Below, piece after piece: positions 34,646-44,054 of a stretch of 64,000 nucleotides of DNA; positions within the stretch are counted from its first letter, which is position 1, and every line of letters begins with the position of its first letter. The notes below the pieces were generated by a model. It saw only the letters and a program-made list of their open reading frames with translations, searched no databases and had not been told where the DNA came from. Made by a program: the position numbers and the translations under genes. Origin of the DNA: Halobacteriales archaeon YIM A00013 (lineage in GTDB: Archaea; Halobacteriota; Halobacteria; Halobacteriales; Haloarculaceae). The stretch is from the NCBI GenBank assembly GCA_025041195.1, contig JAKCFM010000002.1, positions 496,001-560,000 on the forward strand, written 5' to 3'.

Positions 34646-35685
34646 TGGCACAAACAGACCACCCAGACGACCCGATTGCGACGCTTGAGGACGTTTCGGT
34701 CACCTACGATGATGGCACGTCGTTCGTCCTTGATGGGGTTTCTCTCCACGTCGAACGCGGTGAAATTCTTGGAATAGTCGGCGAGAGCGGCTCTGGAAAG
34801 TCGATGCTCGCATCATCATTGCTCGATGCGGTTCCGGATCCGGGCTATCTCAGCGGATCGATTACCTATCGGAGTGACGACGAGACTATCGACGTGCTTG
34901 AGCTGGGTCAATCCGAGCTCCGGTCGCTTCGCTGGGAGGAGATTTCAATGGTGTTCCAGGGCGCGATGAGTTCGTTCAATCCCACCATGCGGATTCGAGA
35001 TCACTTCATCGAGACGATCGATGCTCACGACGGCAATGTCCAGGCCGGGATGGATCGAGCCCGCCAGCTGCTCGCCGATCTGTATCTCGATCCCGATCGC
35101 GTGCTTGAGAGCTTTCCACACGAGTTGAGCGGTGGCATGCAACAGCGTGCGCTGATCGCACTGTCACTCGTGCTCGATCCAGAGCTGCTCGTGATGGACG
35201 AACCCACCGCAGCCCTGGATCTGTTGATGCAACAGTCGATACTGTTGTTGTTGCGAGAGCTCCAGGAAAAATACGAGCTGACCATGATCTTCATCACGCA
35301 TGATCTGGCGCTCGTTGGGGCGCTCGCAGACCGGTTGGCGGTGATGTATGCGTTCGACATCGTTGAACTCGCACCGAAACAGCAGTTGCTCTCCAATCCC
35401 TCGCACCCATACACCCGAGCGCTGTTGAACTCGACGCCGAATCTGCAGGCGCCGTTGGCACAAATGCGCCCGATCGAGGGCCAGAGTCCCGCACCGATCA
35501 ACGTCCCGAGTGGCTGTTCGTACAACCCTCGGTGTCCGCTCGCCACTGAAGAGTGTCGCACGACCGATCCCCCAATGGATGCACCAGCACCAGAGCACAG
35601 CGTTGCGTGTTTCTACTGGGAAAAAGCACAATACGAGATCGAACTGAACTATGCAACGGAGCAGTCAGGCGGTGATTACTCATGA
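34645..35685 (+). CDS. ABC transporter ATPase, DppD-like
   Basis: The 346-residue ATPase has Walker A GESGSGKSM, in which the usual second Ser/Thr is methionine. It also has MVFQGAMSSFNP, signature LSGGMQQR, Walker B LLVMDEPTAALD and H-loop FITHDLALV. The C-terminal oligopeptide-transporter domain has the conserved cysteine set CSYNPRCPLATEEC; equivalent cysteines hold an iron-sulfur cluster in some Dpp systems. It overlaps the DppC-like gene by one base and the DppF-like gene by four, so translation is tightly coupled. Confidence 0.94.
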   Translation: MAQTDHPDDPIATLEDVSVTYDDGTSFVLDGVSLHVERGEILGIVGESGSGKSMLASSLLDAVPDPGYLSGSITYRSDDETIDVLELGQSELRSLRWEEISMVFQGAMSSFNPTMRIRDHFIETIDAHDGNVQAGMDRARQLLADLYLDPDRVLESFPHELSGGMQQRALIALSLVLDPELLVMDEPTAALDLLMQQSILLLLRELQEKYELTMIFITHDLALVGALADRLAVMYAFDIVELAPKQQLLSNPSHPYTRALLNSTPNLQAPLAQMRPIEGQSPAPINVPSGCSYNPRCPLATEECRTTDPPMDAPAPEHSVACFYWEKAQYEIELNYATEQSGGDYS

Positions 35686-36761
35686 GTGAAGACCCTCCAT
35701 TACTCGAACTCGATACTGTTTCTGTAACGTTCGAAAATCGACCCGGACTGTTCGAGTTCGGTGACGAAGCCGAACAGGTCAGGGCCGTCGATGACGTCTC
35801 GCTCACGATTGAATCAAACGATGTCGTGTCGCTCGTCGGCGAGAGCGGCTGTGGGAAGACAACGCTTGGGAAGACGGCAATTGGTCTCCAGCGACCGACC
35901 AGCGGGACGGTTCGATTCCGTGGTGAAGACATCTGGGCGATTCGAGATGGATCGACTGAGACAACACAAAGCTGGGCGGACGTTCGGGCGTCATTACAGA
36001 TCATCCACCAGGATCCGGGCAGCTCACTCAATCCCAATCGTCGACTCTTATCAATTCTCTCCGAGCCACTCCGGCAGGTCAGACCGACCCTCGGTGCAAG
36101 CGAGCGGCGTGAGCGAATCTACTCGCTGCTCGAACGCGTGGGCATGAATCCTGCGCCGGATTTCGCTGACCGGTATCCACACCAGCTCTCAGGTGGCGAA
36201 CAACAGCGCGTTGCGCTCGCACGGGCGCTGTTGATGAATCCCGACGTGATTCTCGCTGATGAGGCGATCAGTGCGCTCGACGTTTCGCTTCGCGTCGAAA
36301 TGATGGATCTCATGCTCGAACTGCAGTCCGTGTTCGATACGTCGTTCATCTTCATCTCACACGACCTCTCGAATGCCAGGTATTTCACGCAGCACGCGAA
36401 CGGAAAAATTGCGGTGATGTATCTCGGACGAATCGCAGAGATCAGCTCGGCAGAGCAGCTGATTCACAACCCACAGCACCCGTACACGTCGGTGCTTCGG
36501 TGGGCAACGCCGGATCTCGGTGCTGACGTCTCCACCCCTGAAGCGATTCCAATGCGAACGATTGACGTTCCGGATCCGGTTGATCCACCGAGTGGGTGTC
36601 GGTTCCACACGCGCTGTCCGGAGGCGAGAGAACACTGCACGGCTGTTGAGCCCGATCCACTCCCTGCGGGCGGTGCAGATGTGCGGTGCTTTCGCGTTCG
36701 CGATGGAAGTCCGTACTGGAACTCTCCACCGCTCGACGAGGAAGAATCTTCATCGTCGTAA
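35682..36761 (+). CDS. ABC transporter ATPase, DppF-like
   Basis: The 359-residue ATPase has Walker A GESGCGKTT, IIHQDPGSSLNPN, signature LSGGEQQR, a Walker B variant VILADEAISALD (Ala in place of the usual Pro after DE), FISHDLSNA, and the C-terminal CRFHTRCPEAREHC domain. It is the second nucleotide-binding subunit of the Opp/Dpp-type importer. The ATGA overlap with the DppD-like gene shows one operon. The following oxidoreductase begins 31 bases downstream and is probably in the same transcript, linking import with oxidation of the product. Confidence 0.94.
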   Translation: MSEDPPLLELDTVSVTFENRPGLFEFGDEAEQVRAVDDVSLTIESNDVVSLVGESGCGKTTLGKTAIGLQRPTSGTVRFRGEDIWAIRDGSTETTQSWADVRASLQIIHQDPGSSLNPNRRLLSILSEPLRQVRPTLGASERRERIYSLLERVGMNPAPDFADRYPHQLSGGEQQRVALARALLMNPDVILADEAISALDVSLRVEMMDLMLELQSVFDTSFIFISHDLSNARYFTQHANGKIAVMYLGRIAEISSAEQLIHNPQHPYTSVLRWATPDLGADVSTPEAIPMRTIDVPDPVDPPSGCRFHTRCPEAREHCTAVEPDPLPAGGADVRCFRVRDGSPYWNSPPLDEEESSSS

Positions 36762-36792
36762 ACGGTTTGTGTGTGGGAAGTAACACGAACCC

Positions 36793-37872
36793 ATGGATCC
36801 GACGACCGAGCTTGACATTGGGATTGTTGGGCTGGGGACCCACGGCCAACACCGAGCTCGCCTGCTCGATAACGCCGGCCAGCGAGTGTTCGGAGCCGAC
36901 GCCAGCCGGGACGCTCGCAACCAGTTCGACCGCCAGTTTGACGCGCTCCAGGTGACCGATCCGGCCGGACTGTTCGAGATGGAGCTTGACGGCATCATCA
37001 TTGCAACTCCGAACAAGTTCCACGCTCCGGCCGCGATCGAAGCGATGGAGCGCGGCCACGACGTGTTCATCGAAAAGCCCCTCGCACACACGCTCGAAGC
37101 CGCACGCACTATTCAGCGGGTGGCGGCATCGACCGGCCAGCTCTGTCTGGTTGGCTATCAGAGTCGATTTTTAAACGTCTGCAAGATTCTCAAACAGTAT
37201 ATCGATGAGGGATTTTTCGGTGAGATTCGCCACGTCGAAACCTCATATCGACGCAGAAGAGGTGTCCCAGGGCGTGGCTCGTGGTATACGGCAAAGGAAA
37301 TCGCTGGTGGCGGCGCGTTGATCGACATTGGGATCCATGTCTTCGATTTATTATTATATTTTCTAGAAGAGACGGACGTTTCAGAGATGATGGCAACAAC
37401 ACGGTGTGATTTTGGCTCCCGTGAATCGTATGCGTATCTCGATATGTGGGGTGAGGACGACGATGCGAACATGTTCGATGTTGAGGACTCCGTGTCAGCA
37501 TTTCTATCATTTTCCGGAGGAACAACGGCGGCAGTGGAGGTGGCGTGGGCCACCAACGCAGAATCAGCCCATCAGTATCACATCCACGGGACGGAGGCGG
37601 GCGCGTTGCTCGACATCACGGACGTGTTGAACGCGTCGACGGACGTTCACCAGTCGTTGACGTTCTACGAAGCACGCACTGGTGGGGCCCACCATTATCT
37701 CGATTCGACGGTCACGACGAGACCGAATGATCCGTACGTCGCCCAGATGGAGACGTTTCTTGAGGCGGTTGCAACGGGGAATGAGCCCTCGATCAATACG
37801 CTTGAGCAAGCACTCGCGATACAGCGTCTCGTGCACAGGATCTATGCCGACAACGACGAGCTGATCGAATGA
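36793..37872 (+). CDS. Gfo/Idh/MocA-family oxidoreductase
   Basis: This 359-residue protein has a Rossmann start (DIGIVGLGTHGQHRARLL), IIATPNKFHAPAAIEAM, the catalytic-lysine motif VFIEKPLAHT and the C-terminal-domain segment GGGALIDIGIHVFDLLLYF. It should use NAD(P) to oxidise or reduce a sugar derivative in the cytoplasm. It is not a close copy of the similar protein encoded at 27959-29059. Its place as the last gene of the Opp/Dpp operon suggests that it acts on the transported sugar after hydrolysis. A small patch near 37340-37370 is AT-rich (FDLLLYFLEE codons). Confidence 0.9.
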   Translation: MDPTTELDIGIVGLGTHGQHRARLLDNAGQRVFGADASRDARNQFDRQFDALQVTDPAGLFEMELDGIIIATPNKFHAPAAIEAMERGHDVFIEKPLAHTLEAARTIQRVAASTGQLCLVGYQSRFLNVCKILKQYIDEGFFGEIRHVETSYRRRRGVPGRGSWYTAKEIAGGGALIDIGIHVFDLLLYFLEETDVSEMMATTRCDFGSRESYAYLDMWGEDDDANMFDVEDSVSAFLSFSGGTTAAVEVAWATNAESAHQYHIHGTEAGALLDITDVLNASTDVHQSLTFYEARTGGAHHYLDSTVTTRPNDPYVAQMETFLEAVATGNEPSINTLEQALAIQRLVHRIYADNDELIE

Positions 37873-37941
37873 GTTTCCCTTTTCTGTCAAAATTATTTCC
37901 GTTATAAGAGATTATTTAGTGCGGGTCCTGTAGCTACTGGT

Positions 37942-38715
37942 ATGGACGAGGGTGTGTCAGACGGGAAAACGATCAAATCGGTGGAAAACGCGATTGCGAT
38001 CATGGAGGTGATTGCACAGACCGATGAAATCGGCGTGACGGCGCTCAGCGATCGTGTGGACCTGTCGAAAGGGACAGTGCATCATTATCTAACGACGCTG
38101 TCGAATCACGATTTCGTTGAGCAGTCAGCTGGGAGATACAGATTGGGGTTGCGGTCGCTCACCTACGGTGGAATCGCCAGAGAGCGCGAGTGGGTCTACC
38201 GCGTTGGCAAAGACGGGATCGACCGACTGGCAACGTATACGGAGCAAACGGCTCGATTGGCCGTCGAGCGCGGGGGCTACGCGGTGACGGTGTATCAATC
38301 GACAGCAGACAGTGAGCCGGTCGGCGACACCCATCTCGGGAGTCGCGAGCCCCTGTACGCATCGGCGACCGGTAAAGTGCTGCTGTCAGCGATGGATGGG
38401 GATGAACGAACGCGTGTCCTCGATCGGGCTGACCGAGCGGCGAGCACACCGCCGGATCGTGCACAGCTCACCGATGAGCTCGCCGATATCAGACGGCGTG
38501 GAATCGCATTCGACGACGAGGATAACAACGACGGCATCCGGTGCGTTGCGACCGGGCTTGCCACGGAAGCCGACCAGCTCCTGGGTGCGATCGCCGTCAG
38601 CGCCCGCGCCGAATCAATCGATGATGATACGTTCTACGAAACGCTCCCACAGGAGATTCGAAACGTCGCTGGCGTGATCGAGATCAACACCACGTATCGA
38701 GGGTGGATGGACTAG
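37942..38715 (+). CDS. IclR-family transcription regulator
   Basis: This 257-residue regulator has the N-terminal IclR winged helix (KSVENAIAIMEVIAQTDEIG, then LSDRVDLSKGTVHHYLTTLS). The effector-binding domain has DTHLGSREPLYASATGKVLL, RRRGIAFDDEDNNDGIRCVA (in two parts) and GAIAVSARAESID. Haloarchaeal IclR proteins such as XacR and related ones control sugar catabolism. It lies 69 bases after the oxidoreductase, on the same strand, and may control the transport operon, the glycosidase run or both. It converges on the subtilisin gene. Confidence 0.92.
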   Translation: MDEGVSDGKTIKSVENAIAIMEVIAQTDEIGVTALSDRVDLSKGTVHHYLTTLSNHDFVEQSAGRYRLGLRSLTYGGIAREREWVYRVGKDGIDRLATYTEQTARLAVERGGYAVTVYQSTADSEPVGDTHLGSREPLYASATGKVLLSAMDGDERTRVLDRADRAASTPPDRAQLTDELADIRRRGIAFDDEDNNDGIRCVATGLATEADQLLGAIAVSARAESIDDDTFYETLPQEIRNVAGVIEINTTYRGWMD

Positions 38716-38790
38716 CGATCACGCCGGCCACTGGGTGGCTGCCGTTTCTGAACGCAAAATGGCGGGGGGAATCCCGCGCTTCCTGACCGA

Positions 38791-41700
38791 TTACCCGGTG
38801 GCAGACACCGTCCCGGTCATTGGTGTGAGCAGTTGCGATCCGTCGCCCGATTCCTCGACAGTAACCGGACCGACAGCGGTCTCCTGTATTGAGGAGACGG
38901 CGTACTCATACTCACCCGGGGACGCGTCGCTTGCGACCTGATACGTGAACGAGAGCCGTGTCTGCTCACCACCGTCGAGCGTGACCTGTTGGACGGCGGT
39001 GGGCTGGAACGCTGCAGTCATCTTCGCCGAGCCAACGGCCGACGGAGCAAACGAGCCCGCTTGTTCACTGGCCATGAAAAAGAGGAAGACCGACTGTGTG
39101 CCGGTTTCATCGCCCGTGTTCGTGACCGTTGCGTTCACGGTGATCGTCTCGCCGGGTGCAGTGTGCTCCGGCCCAGTGAGGTTCGACACCGCGAAGTACG
39201 CCGGCTCGGAGCCGACTGCTTCGACCGAAAGCTCAACAGAGACCGCGTTGGTCTCTGTCTCGACGCTGTGATTGAAGGTTCCAGTCGCCTCTGAGAGCGT
39301 GTGATCGAACAGCACCGTTGTGGTCGCGCCGGCCTCCAGGGTGACGTTTTTCGTCATCACGAGTTCTCCGTCGAAATGATAGCTGACCGGCCCGCTCACG
39401 GTCGAATTCCCATCGTTGCTGACCGTGGCGTTCACGCCAATCGTCGCTCCAGGCGTGGCTGATTCCGGTGCTGAGACGTTTGTCACGCGGAGATCCTCGG
39501 TGGGCTCGGGCTCGGTGCCTTCGATCGTGATGGTAGTTGTGGCCACCTCATCCGCCGAGATGCCGTGTTGATACTCGTCCGGTGAGAGCGACTCCTCGAC
39601 GGTGTACTCGAACGTCACCGTTGTGCTCTCACCACCATCGAGCGTCACGGTCTGGAATCCGTCGATTGCCTCTGTGAACTGGCCGTCACTGAACGGCGTT
39701 CCAGGGGGGAAGTAGACGACCGACCGACTGACCGATTCGGTGCCGACGTTCGTCACCGTCGCCTCGACAGTGATCGTCTCTCCGTGGGTTGCGTTCGCTG
39801 GCCCTTGCATATCCGTGACGGTGAGATACGAGCCCACCGTGAAGTTCTGTTCGACGGTCTCTGTCGCGCCAACTTCGACAAAGGAGATATCCGTCTGATT
39901 GTAGTCCGGCGCATCGACGCGGAGCGCGTAGGTGCCGCGGTCGAGTTCCGGAATCTCATAGGCGCCGTCTTCTCCGGTCGTGACGTTGAACGCGTTTCCA
40001 TCAGCATCGAGGACGTGCGCGTCTGCAACCGGCGCGCCAGCCGCATTCGTTACATAGCCGGTGATCGTCCCCGTTTCCGGGGTGAGCTCGAAGTCAACGT
40101 CTGTTACGGACTCGTTTGGCCCAACAGTGATTATCTGCTCGGCACCGTACTCAGGTGGCCCATCGGCTACGTTCACGACGTAGTAGCCCGGCGCCACCGA
40201 CGCTTCATACGTGCCATCAGCTCCAGTCGTCACTGTGGTGACGGCGCTGCTATCATCTTCGAGACGGATCGTGACGTTCTGAATTGGATCGCCGGTATCA
40301 GCAGCGGTGACGACACCACCGATCGTCCCATTGCGTGGCTCGACGGAGAGATCGACCGTCGCGGTGTCGCCGGATTCGATCACTACCGATTCCGAGGTCG
40401 CCTGATACGTATCCGACCTGACAGTGATCGTGTGTGACCCGACAGGGACAGTATCGACCGAATACGTCCCGTCGGCATCAGTGCTAGTGGTGTAGTTGCG
40501 TGAGAGATTCTCACCACCAACGGTTACCGTCGCGTTCTCGACCGGATCACCGGTGGCAGCCGATGTGATCGTTCCGGAGACACCACCAGTTGGTGGTCGA
40601 ACCGTCACTGGCTTCGAGACGGTCTCGTCGTCGGTGCTGAATACGTGCTGGTACTCCTGGGGTTCCGTAACCGACGACGGTGCGCTGTGCGTCAGCGTCA
40701 CCTGTGTTGACGCGCCCGGTTCGAGCGTTACGGTCTCGTTCGCTCCGTTCGTCTGGGTAGCGCGTCCGGTCGCCGAGGCCACATCGTTTGCCCACGTCAC
40801 TGCGTTTGCCAACAGAGCATCAGCTTCAGGCGTGAAATCCTCGTTTTCGACGAAATACTCCCGACCGAGCGTGCCAGCAAGCACGGTCGCCGAATCAGCA
40901 TCGACGCCGAGTGCGGGCCCGCCAGCCGAGGCACCGCTCGCTGAAACGGTTGCTATCGTCTGCCCGCTGTACTCTTCATACCAGCTGCGATCACCGAAGC
41001 TCGCCTGGTGGATCGGAATCTGCTCGCCGGGCGCACCGAGTCCCTCCAGGATGGGATGCGATTCGGTCACCGTGTAGGTGATCGGCGCGTCGCCAGCGTC
41101 GTCCTGGTCCGTGCTCGCAGGATCGCCGACGGCGTTTGATCGCTCTTTGATGGCATCAGAATCGCTTCCCCAGTTGTCGAGCCAGACGACACCAACGCCG
41201 GCGTCGTTCGTTGCCTCCACGAACGCCGGTACGTCAAGCGCTGTCGGTGAGACGTCCTGCATCACGAACACGTCGTGGGAATCGATCGCGGCCGTTGCGT
41301 TCGCATCCTTGACGAGCGTGACGGTGTAGCCCGCCGGGAGTGAGGCGTTGAGTGCCGACGCCACCTGCGGGCCATACCCCTCATCGGAGTCGACAACCGC
41401 AACGGACGGTGGTGATTCAGCGAGGCTGTACTCAACCTGCTGAGTATCTGCGGCGTTGCCCGTGTTCGTTACCGTCACGTTCACGTCGTAGGGCTCGCTG
41501 GCAGAGACGTTCTCGGGGGCCTGTGTTTCCGTGATGGAGAACGCTCCTGCCCGCACGGTAATCGTCTCGGTGGCTGCGTCATCAGCCGTGGCGACGCCAT
41601 GCGTGATGGAGCCCCGAAGCGACGTGACGGTGAGCTCCTCGAACGTCACCTGTGTTGACGCACCAGCGTCGAGCGTCACGTTCTGTGTGGCAACGGTGGC

Positions 41701-43815
41701 GCCATCACGCTGATACTGGACCGTCTTCGTGGCCGGTTCGTTGCCGTCGTTGGCTATCGTCGCCGAAACTGTGTACTGCGCGCCCTGCTCGACTGCATCG
41801 GGAGCAGTAAACTCCGAGACGACGAAGTTCGCGCCAGCGATTGTCAGCTCCCCGGTCGCACTGTCGTCGGCCGACACCACCGCATGATCGTACGTTCCGG
41901 GTGCATAGTCGTTCGTTTCGAGCGAAAACGTCACCGTCGTGGATTCACCAGGGCCAAGTTCGACCGGTGTCGTCGCACGCTCATTCGAGTCGAACTGATA
42001 GGCGACCGTGTCATAGACGCCTTCATCTCCCGGATTCGTCACCGTTGCGGTGACAGTTGCGGTCTCGCCGTGGTCGACCGTTTCGGGCGCACTCAGATTT
42101 GAGAGCTGCAGTTGACCGGGCGTGATGTCACCACGGAGCTTCAGCTGTAACAGCTGGAGATCGTCGTACGTGATCGACCCATCGCGGTCGAGATCCGCGA
42201 GATTCTCGTGGAACGTCGCGTCCGAATCGAGTGTTCCGGCGAGATGCTGTTGCAGGCGCTGTACGTCCTGGACGGTGAGGGTTCCGCTTGCATCCACATC
42301 ACCCAGCTCGTGTTCCGGGATGGTTTGGAGTTGCTGGGCGGCGGCGTACGCATCGACAACACCGGTTCCATATCGCGTGTCATTTCCTTCGCGCGGCGAA
42401 CAGCTTGGTGAACAGTCTGCTGGCTTGAACGCCGACTGATACAGCGTTCGCTTCACCTGATCTGGGCCCATCTCCTCGCCGCCAATCGAAAGCAACAGCG
42501 CCGCGACGCCAGCAACGTGGGGCGTTGCCATTGACGTTCCGCTAAACGAGTCGTAGCCACCACCGGGAACCGAGCTTTTCACCTGCGCACCCGGTGCGGC
42601 GACATCCGGCGCGACGTAGCTGTCAGGCCACTCGGCCGGCGGATCGGGGAACGTCTCGCTCGTATCGATCTCTGCACCGCCAGAGAACTCTGGGACGCCC
42701 AGCGCCTCGTTCGTTGCCCCAACGGATATCGATTCGTAGACGGCACCCGGTGACCCAATCGTTCCTGGTCCCGAGTTGCCGATCGCGGCGACGACGAGTG
42801 AGCCTGCTGCATCAGCATTGCGAACGGCAGACACCATCGATCCATCGGCCGGTCCACCGAGACTCAAGCTGATCACGTCGGCATCGTTGGTGACCGCCCA
42901 CTGCATCCCAGCGATCACTTCCACTGTCGAGCCACCACAGCCAAACAGTGACTGTTCGGTCAACACCGCACCGTGCATCAGCTCAACATCCGGTGCAACG
43001 CCGATCCACTCGCCGCTCTCTTTGCCACCGGCAACGGTCCCGCTCGTGTGCGTGCCGTGGTCGCCACAGACTGCGCTGGGCTCGCTGTCGGGAACCTGCT
43101 CACCGTCAGTGTTGAACTCTGCCCAGCCACCCGGATACGTTGGATCGCTGGCGTTGTCCGTGTGTAACTCGAGATCTGGATGGTCAAGCGCAATGCCGCT
43201 GTCGAGAACGGCCACCTGCACGCCATCACCCTTTGTGTCGTAGTCGTTCCACACCTCGGTGGCGTTGACCTGATCGAGTCCGTAGGTCGTGTTTTGCACT
43301 GCCGACGCTGACTCGCTCGAACTCGATTGCTCGTCGGGGTCGGGCGTGTAGTAGCGCCGATTCGGTGAAAGTCGTTCGACGCCCGAGACGGCCGCGAGCG
43401 CTTTCAGTCGAACCTTCGAGGTGTCAACCTCAAGCAACACCGCGTTCGACAGCCAGAGCTGTTGTTTCACCGTTATCGCATCCGAGTGAGATTTTGCAAA
43501 CGAGATCACGGGTTGTTGGGTCCGTTCGGCGTGCTCGCGGAGCGTCGAGCTCGCATTGACTGCCGAACTTGCCCGTTTGCGGTCGATCTCTGTTACCTGT
43601 ACGAGAACCTCTACCGTTCCGGTTGCCTCCTGTAACGTCTCATTGATCGTTCCCTGTGAAGTGGCCGTCGCGTCAGAGAACGTCTGCTGTGCCGTGGCTG
43701 ACTGGGTCGCACTGTCTCCACTAGTGTGACCGGAAACTGCCGGTGCTACCACTGAGAAGACCAGAACAGCCACCATTACGATCGTCCGTAACCGTTTGGT
43801 CCTTCCTGTAGTCAT
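38791..43815 (-). CDS. giant secreted subtilisin with dockerin and CARDB domains
   Basis: The 1674-residue protease has a Sec-type signal (about 1-29) and a propeptide. The S8 domain (about 178-495) holds Asp205 (VAVLDSGI), His253 (DHGTHTSG) and Ser428 (SGTSMATPHVAG). A type I dockerin follows (about 504-562), with paired calcium-loop repeats DVDASGTLTVQDV and DLDRDGSITYDDL. After it come CARDB-like beta domains, one carrying a glutamine-amidotransferase-like insertion (from VAVVDSDEGYGPQVASAL to ALLANAVTWAND), then three carboxypeptidase-regulatory domains (for example GGVSGTITSAATGDPV) and further CARDB repeats to the C-terminus. There is no PGF-type sorting tail, so it may be released or docked through the dockerin. 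Upstream sequence is AT-rich. Confidence 0.92.
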   Translation of the reverse strand: MTTGRTKRLRTIVMVAVLVFSVVAPAVSGHTSGDSATQSATAQQTFSDATATSQGTINETLQEATGTVEVLVQVTEIDRKRASSAVNASSTLREHAERTQQPVISFAKSHSDAITVKQQLWLSNAVLLEVDTSKVRLKALAAVSGVERLSPNRRYYTPDPDEQSSSSESASAVQNTTYGLDQVNATEVWNDYDTKGDGVQVAVLDSGIALDHPDLELHTDNASDPTYPGGWAEFNTDGEQVPDSEPSAVCGDHGTHTSGTVAGGKESGEWIGVAPDVELMHGAVLTEQSLFGCGGSTVEVIAGMQWAVTNDADVISLSLGGPADGSMVSAVRNADAAGSLVVAAIGNSGPGTIGSPGAVYESISVGATNEALGVPEFSGGAEIDTSETFPDPPAEWPDSYVAPDVAAPGAQVKSSVPGGGYDSFSGTSMATPHVAGVAALLLSIGGEEMGPDQVKRTLYQSAFKPADCSPSCSPREGNDTRYGTGVVDAYAAAQQLQTIPEHELGDVDASGTLTVQDVQRLQQHLAGTLDSDATFHENLADLDRDGSITYDDLQLLQLKLRGDITPGQLQLSNLSAPETVDHGETATVTATVTNPGDEGVYDTVAYQFDSNERATTPVELGPGESTTVTFSLETNDYAPGTYDHAVVSADDSATGELTIAGANFVVSEFTAPDAVEQGAQYTVSATIANDGNEPATKTVQYQRDGATVATQNVTLDAGASTQVTFEELTVTSLRGSITHGVATADDAATETITVRAGAFSITETQAPENVSASEPYDVNVTVTNTGNAADTQQVEYSLAESPPSVAVVDSDEGYGPQVASALNASLPAGYTVTLVKDANATAAIDSHDVFVMQDVSPTALDVPAFVEATNDAGVGVVWLDNWGSDSDAIKERSNAVGDPASTDQDDAGDAPITYTVTESHPILEGLGAPGEQIPIHQASFGDRSWYEEYSGQTIATVSASGASAGGPALGVDADSATVLAGTLGREYFVENEDFTPEADALLANAVTWANDVASATGRATQTNGANETVTLEPGASTQVTLTHSAPSSVTEPQEYQHVFSTDDETVSKPVTVRPPTGGVSGTITSAATGDPVENATVTVGGENLSRNYTTSTDADGTYSVDTVPVGSHTITVRSDTYQATSESVVIESGDTATVDLSVEPRNGTIGGVVTAADTGDPIQNVTIRLEDDSSAVTTVTTGADGTYEASVAPGYYVVNVADGPPEYGAEQIITVGPNESVTDVDFELTPETGTITGYVTNAAGAPVADAHVLDADGNAFNVTTGEDGAYEIPELDRGTYALRVDAPDYNQTDISFVEVGATETVEQNFTVGSYLTVTDMQGPANATHGETITVEATVTNVGTESVSRSVVYFPPGTPFSDGQFTEAIDGFQTVTLDGGESTTVTFEYTVEESLSPDEYQHGISADEVATTTITIEGTEPEPTEDLRVTNVSAPESATPGATIGVNATVSNDGNSTVSGPVSYHFDGELVMTKNVTLEAGATTTVLFDHTLSEATGTFNHSVETETNAVSVELSVEAVGSEPAYFAVSNLTGPEHTAPGETITVNATVTNTGDETGTQSVFLFFMASEQAGSFAPSAVGSAKMTAAFQPTAVQQVTLDGGEQTRLSFTYQVASDASPGEYEYAVSSIQETAVGPVTVEESGDGSQLLTPMTGTVSATG

Positions 43816-43994
43816 CGTTTGGCTGGTAATTAGTTGAAAACTATTCTTGTTTCAATTTAATATTATTTCTAATTGTACGTTCTTATCGGTATACAATTAA
43901 ATGTGCAATAAATCCTTTTGGAATAAAATGGGTACTGGCCCATTACCTTCGGCATAGATGAGCAGTTAGTACCCACTAGTGAACAGAACTGGGA

Positions 43995-44009
43995 CGGCTC
44001 ATCGAGCCG
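43995..44009. terminator. hairpin after the PIN-domain gene
   Basis: CGGCTC (43995-44000) and GAGCCG (44004-44009) form a 6-bp stem with a 3-base loop, about 46 bases beyond the stop of the RNA-ligase partner gene. There is no T-run, so the terminator role is only suggested by position. Confidence 0.35.
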
Positions 44010-44054
44010 GTCGGTGGTTCGATTGGGTGGACAGGAAAGCGACCGCTGAGAGGG

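Noticed and set aside
38762-38777. GCGGG...CCCGC hairpin between the IclR and subtilisin genes
   Set aside because: The stem is only 5 bp in a GC-rich tract, too weak to claim as a terminator.
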